Shown: in pieces, positions 1-9,220 of the stretch
Layout: the number at the start of each line of letters is the position of its first letter
Numbering within the stretch: position 1 is the stretch's first letter
Assembly: GCF_965248315.1 (NCBI RefSeq)
Contig: NZ_CBDFIX010000002.1
Span: 2,914,001-2,978,000 of the forward strand
From: Ulvibacterium sp965248315
GTDB taxonomy: Bacteria; Bacteroidota; Bacteroidia; Flavobacteriales; Flavobacteriaceae
Direction: 5' to 3'
DNA length: 64,000 bases
The notes under the pieces: generated by a model
Seen by the model: only the letters and a program-made list of their open reading frames with translations
Told to the model about the DNA's origin: nothing
Databases searched by the model: none
Made by a program: the position numbers and the translations under genes

Positions 1-1
1 A

Positions 2-2215
2 ATCCAGACCTATTCCCACAATGCCTATCTGGAAACGATAGATATTGTGGAGACCCAGTTGGATTTCATTGGCAAGCCTATAAAGGTGAGGACCAGCCAT
101 ACGCGCAACGGTATGACTATCGTTACGATAGACAATTTTAGCTATGACCATAACGGCCGCCTTCTGGCCCAGACCCAGTGCATCGGGGACGGAACCCTTG
201 GAGAGGCCTGTCCTACCACTGGCAATTTGGATGAGGATCTGCTCTGGGACGGACTGGGTACCATCAACTCCGATACCGGGGCCACCCATAGTATTACGGT
301 AAGGAACGCGGACATTGTACCGGGCACCGGGGGTACCACTTTACGTATTGTGGACGATGGCGGGCAGGAACTCATCGTATACAACAATTATGATGAACTG
401 GGCCAATTGGCCCATAAGAAAGTAGGTGGGACGCCTGGTAGCGATTATAGCACGAGCCAAGAACTCCAGGAGGTGGACTATAAATACAATGTAAGGGGAT
501 GGTTAACGGATATCAACGATATTTCCGATGCGGTTCCGGACAAATTGTTTAACTTTAAGCTAAGTTACGATCAATCCCCCGATCCATTGTACAACGGTAA
601 TATCTCACAGACCCAGTGGCGTACCGCCAATACGGACAATACCTTAAAGTCCTATGGCTATACCTATGATGCCCTGAACCGGATAACCAGTGCCCTGGAC
701 AACTCCGGCAATTATGATGTAAGCCATATCACTTATGACAAGATGGGGAACATTCTTACCCTAAAGAGGAACGGATGGCAGGACGAAGAGGGTACCATAG
801 CTTACCCCGATATGGACATCCTGGATTACGATTATGGTCCGGGGAACAAGTTGACCAAGGTAAGCGACATGGGCAATGTTGCCTATGGTTTTCGTGACGG
901 TACCAATACCGATGACGACTATGCATATGATGCCAACGGCAATATGACCCGTGACCTGAACAAAGGTATCGGAACCTCAAGTACCGATGGCATCACCTAC
1001 AACCATCTGAACCTGCCTACGGGTATAGAGATCGGCGGAGGCGGAGGAAACGGTACCATAGACTACATTTATGATGCCACGGGCCTAAAACTAAAAAAGC
1101 AGTTAAGCAACGGCAACAGTACGGAATATGCCGGCAACTATATCTATGAAGGTGGTAATTTAGTTCAGTTCTTCCATCTCGAGGGGTACGTTGAACCCGA
1201 TGGTTCGGGAGGGTACTCATACATCTACCAGTACATTGACCATCTCGGAAATGTGAGGCTTTCTTACAGCGATCTTGACAACAATGGTTCCATTGATGCT
1301 GGGTCTGAGATACTCCAAGAAAGGAACTACTACCCCTTTGGATTGGAGCATAAAGGTAACAATAATATGATACAGGGAGTCGAAAGCAATTATAAACAGT
1401 TCCAAGGTCAGGAATGGACGGAAGACTTGGGACTGAACATACATGAATGGAAGTACCGTGTGAGCGACCCTACCATAGGACGATTCTGGCAGATTGACCC
1501 ATTAGCAGAGGATTATAGTTATCAATCTCCTTATAACTTTTCCGAGAATAGGGTAATCGATTCCGCTGAACTTGAAGGTCTGGAAAGGATATTTGCGGCA
1601 GATGGGAAGTTTATCGATCAAGCCGGAGACAGTCAAGAAATCAGAGTGTTGAATAATAGGGCTGGAGATGTTCAAGGTCTTATAGGAATTGTAAATAACC
1701 CAGATTCGTCGCCCGAAGACGTAGAAGTTGCACAAAAAACACTCAATAGCGTTAGTCACCATGGATTTGAATCAATGGATGAAGCAGCTGGTAATTTTGC
1801 TTTTAACTACAATGTGGCTTCTATTGAAGCTGACAAGGAATTTGGAGCTGTACTCAACACGGTAACCTTATCAAATGAAGACGGAAATAATATAGAAGGT
1901 ACTAATAACAATACTGTTGTAGTACGAGGTCCAAAAGTGGAAGGTGCCGAAGATAAAGTTGGGACTAATGTTATAAAAGCTGCTAAAGATGCTGGTACGC
2001 CAGGTGTATTGTCAGGTCTGGTACATACCCATGGTAATGAATCAAACGACTTTTCCAGAGGTGGTGATATGGGTGGATTACTTCGCGCTACAGATGAGTC
2101 AACATCTAGAAGTTATAACATCCCTGTCTACATGTCAAATAAGCGAGGACAATTAAAAGTCTTGGATGTTAATAGAGGACGTGATGAAACATTACCAAAG
2201 AGAGTTCCAAAGTGA
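2..2215 (+). CDS. RHS/YD-repeat protein, C-terminal part, with JAB-like toxin tip (partial at 5' end)
   Basis: The reading frame is open through the first base of the window, so this is the 3' part of a larger rhs gene; the GTG at 47 is only an internal codon. YD-type repeats (YDALNRITSA, YDATGLKLKKQ) fill the first two thirds. The RHS-associated core follows at about 1220-1570 (DHLGNVRLSY, YYPFGLEHKG, GRFWQIDPLAED). In this family the core ends where the variable tip begins. The tip, about 210 residues, has a glutamate in KEFGAVL, then HTHG and FSRGGD. That arrangement resembles JAB/MPN-type metal sites and the DUF4329 tips of RHS proteins. Bases after about 1560 are visibly more AT-rich than the shell, as is usual for exchanged toxin tips. 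Likely a contact-dependent or secreted polymorphic toxin; tip activity is inferred from the motif pattern only. The next gene, 28 bp downstream, is a candidate immunity gene. Confidence 0.85.
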   Translation: MQTYSHNAYLETIDIVETQLDFIGKPIKVRTSHTRNGMTIVTIDNFSYDHNGRLLAQTQCIGDGTLGEACPTTGNLDEDLLWDGLGTINSDTGATHSITVRNADIVPGTGGTTLRIVDDGGQELIVYNNYDELGQLAHKKVGGTPGSDYSTSQELQEVDYKYNVRGWLTDINDISDAVPDKLFNFKLSYDQSPDPLYNGNISQTQWRTANTDNTLKSYGYTYDALNRITSALDNSGNYDVSHITYDKMGNILTLKRNGWQDEEGTIAYPDMDILDYDYGPGNKLTKVSDMGNVAYGFRDGTNTDDDYAYDANGNMTRDLNKGIGTSSTDGITYNHLNLPTGIEIGGGGGNGTIDYIYDATGLKLKKQLSNGNSTEYAGNYIYEGGNLVQFFHLEGYVEPDGSGGYSYIYQYIDHLGNVRLSYSDLDNNGSIDAGSEILQERNYYPFGLEHKGNNNMIQGVESNYKQFQGQEWTEDLGLNIHEWKYRVSDPTIGRFWQIDPLAEDYSYQSPYNFSENRVIDSAELEGLERIFAADGKFIDQAGDSQEIRVLNNRAGDVQGLIGIVNNPDSSPEDVEVAQKTLNSVSHHGFESMDEAAGNFAFNYNVASIEADKEFGAVLNTVTLSNEDGNNIEGTNNNTVVVRGPKVEGAEDKVGTNVIKAAKDAGTPGVLSGLVHTHGNESNDFSRGGDMGGLLRATDESTSRSYNIPVYMSNKRGQLKVLDVNRGRDETLPKRVPK

Positions 2216-2243
2216 ATTAAAGATTAACTTAAAACTAGAATGA

Positions 2244-2975
2244 ATGTGTCGTACATTTTTTTTGATAGTTGTCATTTTTTGCCTTAAAGGATGCAAGAAC
2301 AAGGATGCTCCTTTGTATGAAGCAATGAATACCATAGAATCTTCATGGTCTATGGACGAGTTAGAAGATTTTGTAAGGAAACCAGATAGTATCGCATTGC
2401 CAGAGGTACACTTTGGACAGGCTTTGGTTTTTAGGAATAAAGAATTACGAAATCCAGAGGACTCGACATTGCTCAAATACTTCCATTCTTTGGGTGTTTA
2501 TCATGAAGACTACATGTCGAGTATAGTATTTACCTCTTTACATCGAAAATTAAATGATAAGCCCATAGAACTGGAGAATCAATTAAAAAACATACACTTG
2601 ATAATGAATGGCACTGCACAACGTGAAAATCAAAATACAAAGAGAGCGTTGTATTATTATAATAAGTACAAAGAAGGAGATACGATTTTCATTAGGATGC
2701 CCCTTTCAAATGGAAAGTCTGCAACACGTCATTCCTATCCAGAAGATAGTAATTGGGTTTATAATGATACAACCGATTTGTTGATGAAAGGGATTATCAA
2801 GGAGAAAGAAGAATTAAAGGATACTTTTAATATGTATTTCAAATTTAAGATATTGTCTATTAATCACAAAAACATCAAGTTTTTATCCGATGAAATTAGT
2901 GTTGGAGATGAAATAGAGTCTGATTTTAGACTTGACATTATTCAGGACTCCATGGAGGGTAATGGAACAAAATAG
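2244..2975 (+). CDS. DUF6794-like lipoprotein, candidate immunity protein
   Basis: A 243-residue protein with a short signal peptide ending in a lipobox (LKGC, Cys at about residue 17), so predicted to be a lipoprotein. Residues about 35-110 (VHFGQALVFRNKELR, then YFHSLGVYHEDYMSSI and LHRKLNDKPIELE) resemble the DUF6794 family as I know it from flavobacteria, where it is usually a small uncharacterised domain. The C-terminal 130 residues are unrecognised and rich in charged residues. The gene starts 28 bp after the RHS toxin stop, on the same strand and with the same AT-rich composition as the toxin tip. That is the position expected for a cognate immunity gene, but membrane anchoring and neutralising function are inferences. 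Confidence 0.7.
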   Translation: MCRTFFLIVVIFCLKGCKNKDAPLYEAMNTIESSWSMDELEDFVRKPDSIALPEVHFGQALVFRNKELRNPEDSTLLKYFHSLGVYHEDYMSSIVFTSLHRKLNDKPIELENQLKNIHLIMNGTAQRENQNTKRALYYYNKYKEGDTIFIRMPLSNGKSATRHSYPEDSNWVYNDTTDLLMKGIIKEKEELKDTFNMYFKFKILSINHKNIKFLSDEISVGDEIESDFRLDIIQDSMEGNGTK

Positions 2976-3225
2976 ACATGTTAAATTTTAATGGATAATT
3001 AACCGAGAATCAGCGGCCAAGGGTAATGTTCCAAATTGGTACTTTTCTGAAGTATGTTCCTAGGTCCTTCATGGCCAATAATATAGAAGTGTTGGAGGCT
3101 GCTTATCAGCGGCCTCTTAGCATTTTGCCAGAAATTAGGGTATATCGTAGCTTTCTTGTAATGAAGGTTACCTCTGCTAGGTGTTTTAAAATGGCGCTTG
3201 GTTCTAAACAAACTACGTTATAGCT

Positions 3226-3810
3226 GTGAACCAATTATTTAACTTAAGGCTAAGTTACGATCAATCCCCCGATCCCTTGTACAACGGCAACATTTCACGG
3301 GCCCAATGGCGCACAGCAAGTACGGACCATACTTTGAAGTCCTACCAATATACCTACGATGCGCTCAACCGGATAACAAACGCTACGGACAATATGGGAG
3401 GCAACTATGGGCTTTCCGGAATCACTTATGACAAGATGGGGAACGTTCTTACCCTAAAGAGGAACGGATGGCAGGACGAAGAGGGGACCATAGCTTACCC
3501 CGATATGGACATCCTGGAATACGATTACGGTACAGGGAACAAGTTGACGAAAGTAAGCGACATGGGCAATGTTGCCTATGGTTTTCGAGACGGTACCATA
3601 GACTACATTTATGACGCCACGGGCCTAAAACTAAAAAAGCAGTTAAGCAACGGCAACAGTACGGAGTATGCCGGCAACTACATCTATGAGAACGGTACCT
3701 TACAGTTCTTTAGCCACCCGGAGGGATACTTCAGGTTCGATGGCACTCCCCCTGAGGGGGAGCCGGAGGGGGCCCATGTCTACCAGAACAAGGACCACCT
3801 TGGAAATTGA
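3226..3810 (+). pseudogene. Orphan rhs fragment (decayed second copy of the YD-repeat core)
   Basis: This 194-codon stretch is a close copy of the upstream rhs gene, beginning at LFNLRLSYDQSPDPLYNGN and ending at KDHLGN, where a TGA stops it just before the conserved VRLSYSD. Homology is lost both upstream of the GTG at 3226 and downstream of the stop, so there is no secretion region, no complete core and no toxin tip. Compared with the first copy it lacks exactly 51 codons: GFRDGT joins directly to IDYIYDATG. The missing segment in copy 1 is bounded by a 9-bp direct repeat, acggtacca, at 897-905 and 1050-1058, of which one copy remains here at 3590. It is probably not functional as a protein, but could donate sequence to the intact gene by recombination. 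Confidence 0.8.
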
Positions 3811-4018
3811 GTTTGCCCTAATGATAACTGTATGATTTGCCTGAAAATACAAAGACAGCGGGTACTTTTAAGTATCTCGGAATCAGAATACATGCTTTTT
3901 TAGTTTTTTTACTATAAAAAAGAGAAATTTATCTAAAAAAATGACATTTAATACCATTTTATAGAATATATTCATAATTATGTACTAATATTGCCGTTAT
4001 ATCTCAAAACCTACCCCT

Positions 4019-7000
4019 TTGAGAAAAACAATCTTCTTTTTTAGTATAGTATGTTCCATTATGGGAATTCAGGCCCAACAGGAAGGGGCCATCTGGTATT
4101 TTGGTGACAATGCCGGTCTCGATTTTAGAAGTGGAACTCCGGTTCCTTTGACCAATGGTGAACACTACATCTTTGAAGGTTGTGCCACAATCTCTACTCC
4201 TGACGGAAATTTGTTGTTGTATTCGGATGGGCTGAACATCTGGAACAGGAACAATCAAATAATGCCCAATGGGGAGGGACTTCTGGGAGATAGCAGTAGT
4301 TCCCAATCGGCCATTATTGTGCCCCATCCAGGTAACATTGACCAATATTATGTTTTTACGGTCAATGCCAATTATCATTTTATAAGAGCTGATGGATTAA
4401 ACTATACTTTGGTGGACCTCACTTTGGACGGAGGTAACGGCGATGTGGTACCAGGCCAAAAAAATATTGAACTTCTGTCCCTAACGGAAGAGAAACTTAC
4501 CGCCGTAAAGAAGTCGGATACTGAGTATTTAATAATAACTCGCTTTTATGACACGTTCTATACGTATAAAATAGATACTTTTGGTCTGAACCCCGTACCT
4601 ATAATAACTACTATTGGCCCTCCGGTGGCCGGTGCACAGGATGATTTTTTCGGAATCAATAGTAGCATTGGCTATATGAAATTTTCTCCGGACGGGACCA
4701 AGCTGGCCATGGCGGTAATGGACATGCTCTATCCCTTTGCCAATTATACCTTAGGTTTGGGAGGGGTTATTCTTTTTGACTTTGATTTGAATACGGGAAG
4801 GCCTACCAACCCCAGGCTTTTATCCGACTTTTTCAGACCTTATGGATTGGAGTTTTCTCCCGATTCCAGCAAATTATATATCAGTACTGGATTCGATCAG
4901 CTCATTCCATCGGATCCCAGTGGACTAATTTACCAATTTGACCTCGAAAGCCCTGATATACCTGCTTCTCGGTCCGCGGTGTTGGAAATGCCCTATGCCT
5001 ATTATACCGGTGCTCTGCAATTGGGCATTGACGGTAAAATCTATTTCACTACATTCCGGGATACCGAAGCATTTAGATATATTGGGGATTGGTCGGAGTA
5101 TATGTCAGTGATTCAAAACCCGAATGAAGCGGCCGCCAATCTTAACATTGATCTAGATGTGCTGTACTTATCGGGAAATCAGGGGCGATATGGGCTCCCT
5201 ACCTTTATCTCCTCCTTCTTTAATATTGGTCTAGTCTATCAGAATACCTGTTTCAGTGACAGTACAGAATTCAGCAGCAACAGCACTGACCCTATCGTGT
5301 CCATAGTATGGGACTTCGGGGACGGGAATACCTCGAATGTGGAGGATCCCTCCCATACCTATGCGGCCCCGGGCACCTATACCGTAAGCGTTACGGTGAC
5401 CACGGCCTCCGAGACGAAGACGGAATCCAAGGAGGTGACGATCTATGGGGTCCCCGTAGCGAACCCCGCGACGGACTACGAGGTCTGTAGTATAGACCCG
5501 GCCTACGGCTTCGACCTTTCCACCAAGGACACGGAGGTATTGGGCGCCCAACCCGCCACGGATTATATTGTAGCCTATTACCCGAGCCTGGCAGACGCCC
5601 AGGTTGGGACTAACCCCTTACCGACAATGTACACGAACACCGACCCGGTGGAGACGATCTTTGTGCGTATCTCCAACAACGGCAATACCGCCTGTTACGA
5701 CATAACAAGTTTCGATCTTGTCGTAAAACACGCCCCTGCGCTCCATCCGGTAACGGACTGGACGGTTTGCGATACGGACACGGACGGGCTTTTCGCCTTC
5801 GACCTCTCCACCAAGGACAACCAGGTACTGGACGGGCAGGACCCGGCCGATTTCTCGGTAAGCTACCACACTACACAGACCGATGCGGACAATGCCCTAA
5901 ACCCCATCGGCCCCAACCATACGAACACGGCGACGCCGGAGACGATATACTTTAGGATAGGGAACGCCACCTATCCCGAATGTTACGAGACCGGAAGTTT
6001 CAATCTAGAGGTCATCGACCAGGTTACGGCCTATACGCCCCAGGATTTGGACCATTGTGACGATGACAACGATGGCCAGGCCGTTTTCGACCTGACCATA
6101 ACGGAGGCGGAGATCATTGGGAGCCAGAACCCGGCCGGGCTGGTCCTGAGCTACCACGAAAGCCAGGCGGATGCCGATACCGGGAGCAATGCCCTAACCC
6201 CTAGTTACCTGTCCACCGCCTACCAAAATACCATTTATGTCCGGGTAGCCAATACCTCCGATGCCAATTGCTATGACACCACTTCCTTCCAGTTGAACAT
6301 CTTCGATACTCCGGTACTGCCCGAGGTATCGAATTGGCAGGTCTGCGACGACGACAACGATGGTCGGTATACCTTTGACCTCACCGAGAAGGCCAACGAG
6401 ATCTTGGCCGGTACCACCGCTACCTCCGTTTCCTTTTACGAATCCCAGGCGGACGCGGACAACGCGATCAATGCCTTAGGGGCAACCTATCAAAACACGG
6501 CCAATCCTCAGACCCTTTATTTCAGGATGGAAAACACCAATAATCCGGATTGTTATGCTACGGGCACGTTTCAATTGCAGGTCTTCGACACCCCTACGGC
6601 CCATGTCCCGGAACCCCTTATCGTCTGTGATACCGAAGGGACGGGGATACTTGCCCTTGACCTTTCGATCAAGGACACCGAGGTACTGGACGGCCAGGAT
6701 CCGGACGATTTTACGGTTACCTATTTCGCCACCCAAACCGATGCGGAAGCCAACGTAAACGCGTTGACGAAATCGGCCTATACCAACACGGCGGCCCGGG
6801 AGACCCTCCATGCCCGTATCCAGAACAACGAAAATGAGGATTGCCATGATGTAACCAGCTTCGAGTTTATCATCAACTTACGACCGGAACTACAATTGGA
6901 AGAAACCTATGTCATCTGTCCGGAGAGCCCTGAGCTGAACCTGGACGGGGGCGACTTTGAGAGCTGGTCCTGGCGCAACGGGAACGGTAGGGAGATTGGT

Positions 7001-7579
7001 GCAGGCCGCATCCTTGATATTACAGAACTGGGCGGTTATTCCTTGACGGTCATCGAAATCCGGAACGGTATCACCTGTGAAGGAACGGTTTCGTTCGAGG
7101 TGGTCTCCTCGGGGGCCCCGGACGATTTTAGTACGGAGATCATCGGTTTCGGAGACCGGGTGACCATAGCGGTGACGGCCACGGGTATAGGGGAGTTCGA
7201 ATACTCGGTGGACGGGGAGAACTATCAGGACAGCAACCGTCTGGAGGTCTTTCCCGGAGAATATACGGTCTATGTCCGGGACAAGTTCCTGTGCCGTACC
7301 CTGAAGAAGGAGATCATTGCGCTGGGCTACCAAAAGTTCTTCACCCCCAACGGGGACGGTTCCCATGAACATTGGAACGTAATCGGGGCGGAAGCTTATC
7401 CGGGCTCCAGGCTCCATATCTACGACCGCTACGGGAAGCTTGTCGCCCAAGTACTCCCGGACGGGCCGGGCTGGGACGGTACCTTTAAGGGCGTGGCCAT
7501 GCCCTCTTCGGACTACTGGTTCCGTTATGAGCTGGAGGAAGGAAGGTCCTTCACCGGGCATTTTACCTTGAAACGCTAA
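4019..7579 (+). CDS. Type IX-secreted PKD/repeat protein with gliding-motility-type C-terminal domain
   Basis: An 1186-residue secreted protein. The start is TTG at 4019: an in-frame stop lies at 3986 with no ATG between, and the signal peptide (RKTIFFFSIV...IQAQQ) begins right after it. Residues about 20-400 look like a beta-propeller-like region opening with GAIWYFGDNAGLDF, a common N-terminus among flavobacterial PKD proteins. A PKD domain follows (WDFGDGNTSNVEDPSHTY), then five repeats of about 95 residues, each opening with a Cys-Asp motif (VCDTDTDG, HCDDDNDG, VCDDDNDG) and containing a FDLS/T segment and YFR/YVR. The C-terminus (FFTPNGDGSHEHWNVIG, IYDRYGKLV, GWDGTFKG, FTLKR) is the type B T9SS/gliding-associated sorting domain (TIGR04131-like). 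The protein is predicted to be exported through the type IX system and released or attached at the surface. From about 5280 onward the gene is clearly more GC-rich than its first third. Confidence 0.88.
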   Translation: MRKTIFFFSIVCSIMGIQAQQEGAIWYFGDNAGLDFRSGTPVPLTNGEHYIFEGCATISTPDGNLLLYSDGLNIWNRNNQIMPNGEGLLGDSSSSQSAIIVPHPGNIDQYYVFTVNANYHFIRADGLNYTLVDLTLDGGNGDVVPGQKNIELLSLTEEKLTAVKKSDTEYLIITRFYDTFYTYKIDTFGLNPVPIITTIGPPVAGAQDDFFGINSSIGYMKFSPDGTKLAMAVMDMLYPFANYTLGLGGVILFDFDLNTGRPTNPRLLSDFFRPYGLEFSPDSSKLYISTGFDQLIPSDPSGLIYQFDLESPDIPASRSAVLEMPYAYYTGALQLGIDGKIYFTTFRDTEAFRYIGDWSEYMSVIQNPNEAAANLNIDLDVLYLSGNQGRYGLPTFISSFFNIGLVYQNTCFSDSTEFSSNSTDPIVSIVWDFGDGNTSNVEDPSHTYAAPGTYTVSVTVTTASETKTESKEVTIYGVPVANPATDYEVCSIDPAYGFDLSTKDTEVLGAQPATDYIVAYYPSLADAQVGTNPLPTMYTNTDPVETIFVRISNNGNTACYDITSFDLVVKHAPALHPVTDWTVCDTDTDGLFAFDLSTKDNQVLDGQDPADFSVSYHTTQTDADNALNPIGPNHTNTATPETIYFRIGNATYPECYETGSFNLEVIDQVTAYTPQDLDHCDDDNDGQAVFDLTITEAEIIGSQNPAGLVLSYHESQADADTGSNALTPSYLSTAYQNTIYVRVANTSDANCYDTTSFQLNIFDTPVLPEVSNWQVCDDDNDGRYTFDLTEKANEILAGTTATSVSFYESQADADNAINALGATYQNTANPQTLYFRMENTNNPDCYATGTFQLQVFDTPTAHVPEPLIVCDTEGTGILALDLSIKDTEVLDGQDPDDFTVTYFATQTDAEANVNALTKSAYTNTAARETLHARIQNNENEDCHDVTSFEFIINLRPELQLEETYVICPESPELNLDGGDFESWSWRNGNGREIGAGRILDITELGGYSLTVIEIRNGITCEGTVSFEVVSSGAPDDFSTEIIGFGDRVTIAVTATGIGEFEYSVDGENYQDSNRLEVFPGEYTVYVRDKFLCRTLKKEIIALGYQKFFTPNGDGSHEHWNVIGAEAYPGSRLHIYDRYGKLVAQVLPDGPGWDGTFKGVAMPSSDYWFRYELEEGRSFTGHFTLKR

Positions 7580-7686
7580 GAGCAAACTAATTTCTTGCTT
7601 ACACTGGAAATATTATCACATTAGGCCAGTATGTATTACCATTAATCGGTTCCGTTTCCCAACGCTTGACCATGATAATTAAGAAA

Positions 7687-7706
7687 CCCCCTATAAATAT
7701 AGGGGG
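7687..7706 (-). terminator. Rho-independent terminator of tRNA-Met
   Basis: An 8-bp stem, ccccctat/ataggggg, with loop aaat. Read on the minus strand it is followed by TTTCTTAATT, immediately 3' of the tRNA. Confidence 0.8.
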
Positions 7707-7711
7707 TCATG

Positions 7712-7785
7712 TAGCGAGAGGGAGACTTGAACTCCCGACCTCAGGGTTATGAATCCTGCGCTCTAACCGCCTGAGCTACCTCGCC
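7712..7785 (-). tRNA. tRNA-Met (anticodon CAT)
   Basis: Read on the minus strand the segment folds as a 74-nt cloverleaf: acceptor GGCGAGG pairing with TCTCGCT (with two G-U pairs), D-arm GCTC...GAGC, anticodon loop TTCATAA, and T-arm GGGAG-TTCAAGT-CTCCC. The 3' CCA is not encoded. The anticodon stem lacks the three G-C pairs typical of initiator tRNA and the first acceptor pair is matched, so elongator Met is the best call. A CAT anticodon modified for Ile cannot be excluded without a covariance model. Confidence 0.93.
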
Positions 7786-7804
7786 ATTTGGATTAAAACG
7801 GCTG

Positions 7805-7835
7805 CAAATATAAAGCTTAATTTTGTGCCTATCAA
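7805..7835 (-). promoter_or_regulatory. Bacteroidota-type promoter of tRNA-Met
   Basis: On the minus strand, TTG (7835-7833) is followed after 20 bp by TATATTTG (7812-7805). This fits the -33 TTG / -7 TAnnTTTG pattern used by the primary sigma factor of this phylum. The tRNA 5' end lies 19 bp downstream of the -7 box. Confidence 0.7.
7818..7825 (+). promoter_or_regulatory. -7 promoter element for the START-like gene
   Basis: TAATTTTG matches TAnnTTTG, 92 bp before the ATG at 7918. It lies inside the divergent tRNA promoter, between that promoter's -33 and -7 boxes. No convincing TTG is present at the expected upstream distance, so this call is tentative. Confidence 0.4.
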
Positions 7836-7917
7836 CACCCATACTTTAAATTATTCCATCGGTTTTATTTTTTTATCATTTGGAAATCTATATATTGCCC
7901 GAAGAAAAAACATCGTA

Positions 7918-8301
7918 ATGGATGATAAAATAAAATTTGAACTTGAATTTGTAATACAGTCCTCCCCGCAATTGCTGTATCAATATTTGTCCACTCCTTC
8001 CGGACTTTCGGAATGGTTTGCGGATAATGTGAATTCCCGTGGGGAAATGTTCAGTTTTATTTGGGACGGCTCCGAGGAGGAGGCCAGATTGTTAAAGCGC
8101 AAAAGCGACGAATTCGTAAAATTTGCTTGGGAGGAAAATGAAGATGATTCCTATTTTGAAATGAAGATTATAGTAGATGAGATAACCAAGGATGTCTCAC
8201 TTTTTATTACGGATTTTGCAGAGGAGGACGAAGTGGACGAAGCAAAAATGCTTTGGGAAAATCAAGTATCCGATCTAAAGCACGTTTTGGGGTCCAAATA
8301 A
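7918..8301 (+). CDS. START-like domain protein
   Basis: A 127-residue protein starting at the ATG at 7918 (MDDKIKFELEF). An in-frame upstream extension to 7825 would add a segment unlike the family and overlap the promoter. It resembles the small START-like/SRPBCC ligand-binding family common in flavobacteria (VIQSSPQLLYQYLSTPSGLSEWFADNV, FIWDGSEEEARLL). The fold predicts a helix-grip barrel with a hydrophobic cavity. No signal peptide, so cytoplasmic; the ligand is unknown. The acidic C-terminal half (AEEDEVDEAK) is typical. The class IV aminotransferase gene follows 52 bp downstream on the same strand. Confidence 0.8.
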   Translation: MDDKIKFELEFVIQSSPQLLYQYLSTPSGLSEWFADNVNSRGEMFSFIWDGSEEEARLLKRKSDEFVKFAWEENEDDSYFEMKIIVDEITKDVSLFITDFAEEDEVDEAKMLWENQVSDLKHVLGSK

Positions 8302-8353
8302 CGACTTCTTATATTTAATTCTATATTTGACCTTGATTTTTCAAGGTTTTTTT

Positions 8354-9220
8354 ATGGTCAATTTTAACGGTACACTTTTCCCCGAAAATGCATTCTTTTT
8401 AAATCATGAAAATAGGGGACTCCGGTACGGCGACTCCCTGTTTGAAGCTATCAGATATGTCAGTGGCCAAGTGTTGTTATGGGAGGACCATTACCTTAGA
8501 CTTATGGCCTCCATGCGGATATTGCGTATGGAGATACCCATGGAATTTACCATGGAATTCCTGGAATCCGAAATATTGAAAACGGTCAATGCCAATACAT
8601 CCAATAAAAACTCACCAGCGAGAATTCGTTTCACCGTTTTTAGGAATGATGGCGGCCTGTATTTACCATACAGCAATGAAATTTCCTATGTTATAGAGAG
8701 CTCGGAGTTAATTAATCCTTTTTATATTCTGGAGGAAAAGCCGATTGAAGTTGAGCTTTTTAAGGATTTTTATGTGAATACCGGTCTGCTTTCTACCCTA
8801 AAAACCAACAATAGGCTTATAAACGTAGTGGGTAGTATTTATGCCAAAGAGAACGGCTATGACAACTGCTTGTTGCTCAATCAGAACAAAATGGTCGTCG
8901 AGGCCTTGAACGGGAATATTTTTCTAGTAAAGGGTTCTTCAATTAAGACACCACCTTTAAGCGATGGTTGTCTCAATGGGATAATCCGAAAAAAACTTTT
9001 GGAAATCATCGGTAACTTAAACAGTTATACGTTGGAGGAGGTATCGATATCCCCTTTTGAGCTTCAAAAGGCCGATGAGCTGTTTATTACCAATTCTATT
9101 TCAGGCATATTGTCCGTTACCAAATACAGAAAAAAGGAGTACGATGTAAAAGTAGCTAGGAATCTGGTTGGTAAGTTGAACGCAACGGTACGATTGGGCA
9201 CAATCGGTTCGTCTAGTTAA
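8354..9220 (+). CDS. Aminotransferase class IV (PabC/DAAT/IlvE fold)
   Basis: A 288-residue PLP-dependent fold type IV enzyme. I choose the ATG at 8354 (MVNFNGTLFPENAFFLNHENRG), because the longer frame from 8327 adds only hydrophobic filler. Family signatures are RGLRYGDSLFEAIR near residue 25, the lysine in LKTNNRL that would form the PLP Schiff base, and MVVEALNGNIFLVKG with the usual Glu. Length is normal. The substrate cannot be set from sequence: 4-amino-4-deoxychorismate lyase and branched-chain or D-amino acid aminotransferases all share these motifs. It converges with the YqgE gene and their 3' ends overlap by 8 bp. Confidence 0.82.
   Translation: MVNFNGTLFPENAFFLNHENRGLRYGDSLFEAIRYVSGQVLLWEDHYLRLMASMRILRMEIPMEFTMEFLESEILKTVNANTSNKNSPARIRFTVFRNDGGLYLPYSNEISYVIESSELINPFYILEEKPIEVELFKDFYVNTGLLSTLKTNNRLINVVGSIYAKENGYDNCLLLNQNKMVVEALNGNIFLVKGSSIKTPPLSDGCLNGIIRKKLLEIIGNLNSYTLEEVSISPFELQKADELFITNSISGILSVTKYRKKEYDVKVARNLVGKLNATVRLGTIGSSS

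Noticed and set aside
2999..3223. Short frames on both strands between the lipoprotein and the rhs fragment
   Set aside because: No recognisable motifs, and the region appears to be non-homologous filler next to a decayed gene; I see nothing else in it.
3811..4018. AT-rich inverted repeat ctttttta...taaaaaag as a possible terminator or promoter
   Set aside because: Low-complexity A/T runs pair by chance; there is no GC-rich stem and no consensus -33/-7 pair. TAATATTG at 3986 has one mismatch and no TTG upstream.
5231..7585. Several long antisense frames (up to 231 codons) opposite the type IX-secreted gene
   Set aside because: They lie in its GC-rich repeat region, show biased composition, no family motifs, and no own promoter; the sense gene explains them.
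8327..8353. Nine extra N-terminal codons of the class IV aminotransferase
   Set aside because: They encode a hydrophobic run not found in the family; the ATG at 8354 gives the normal N-terminus.
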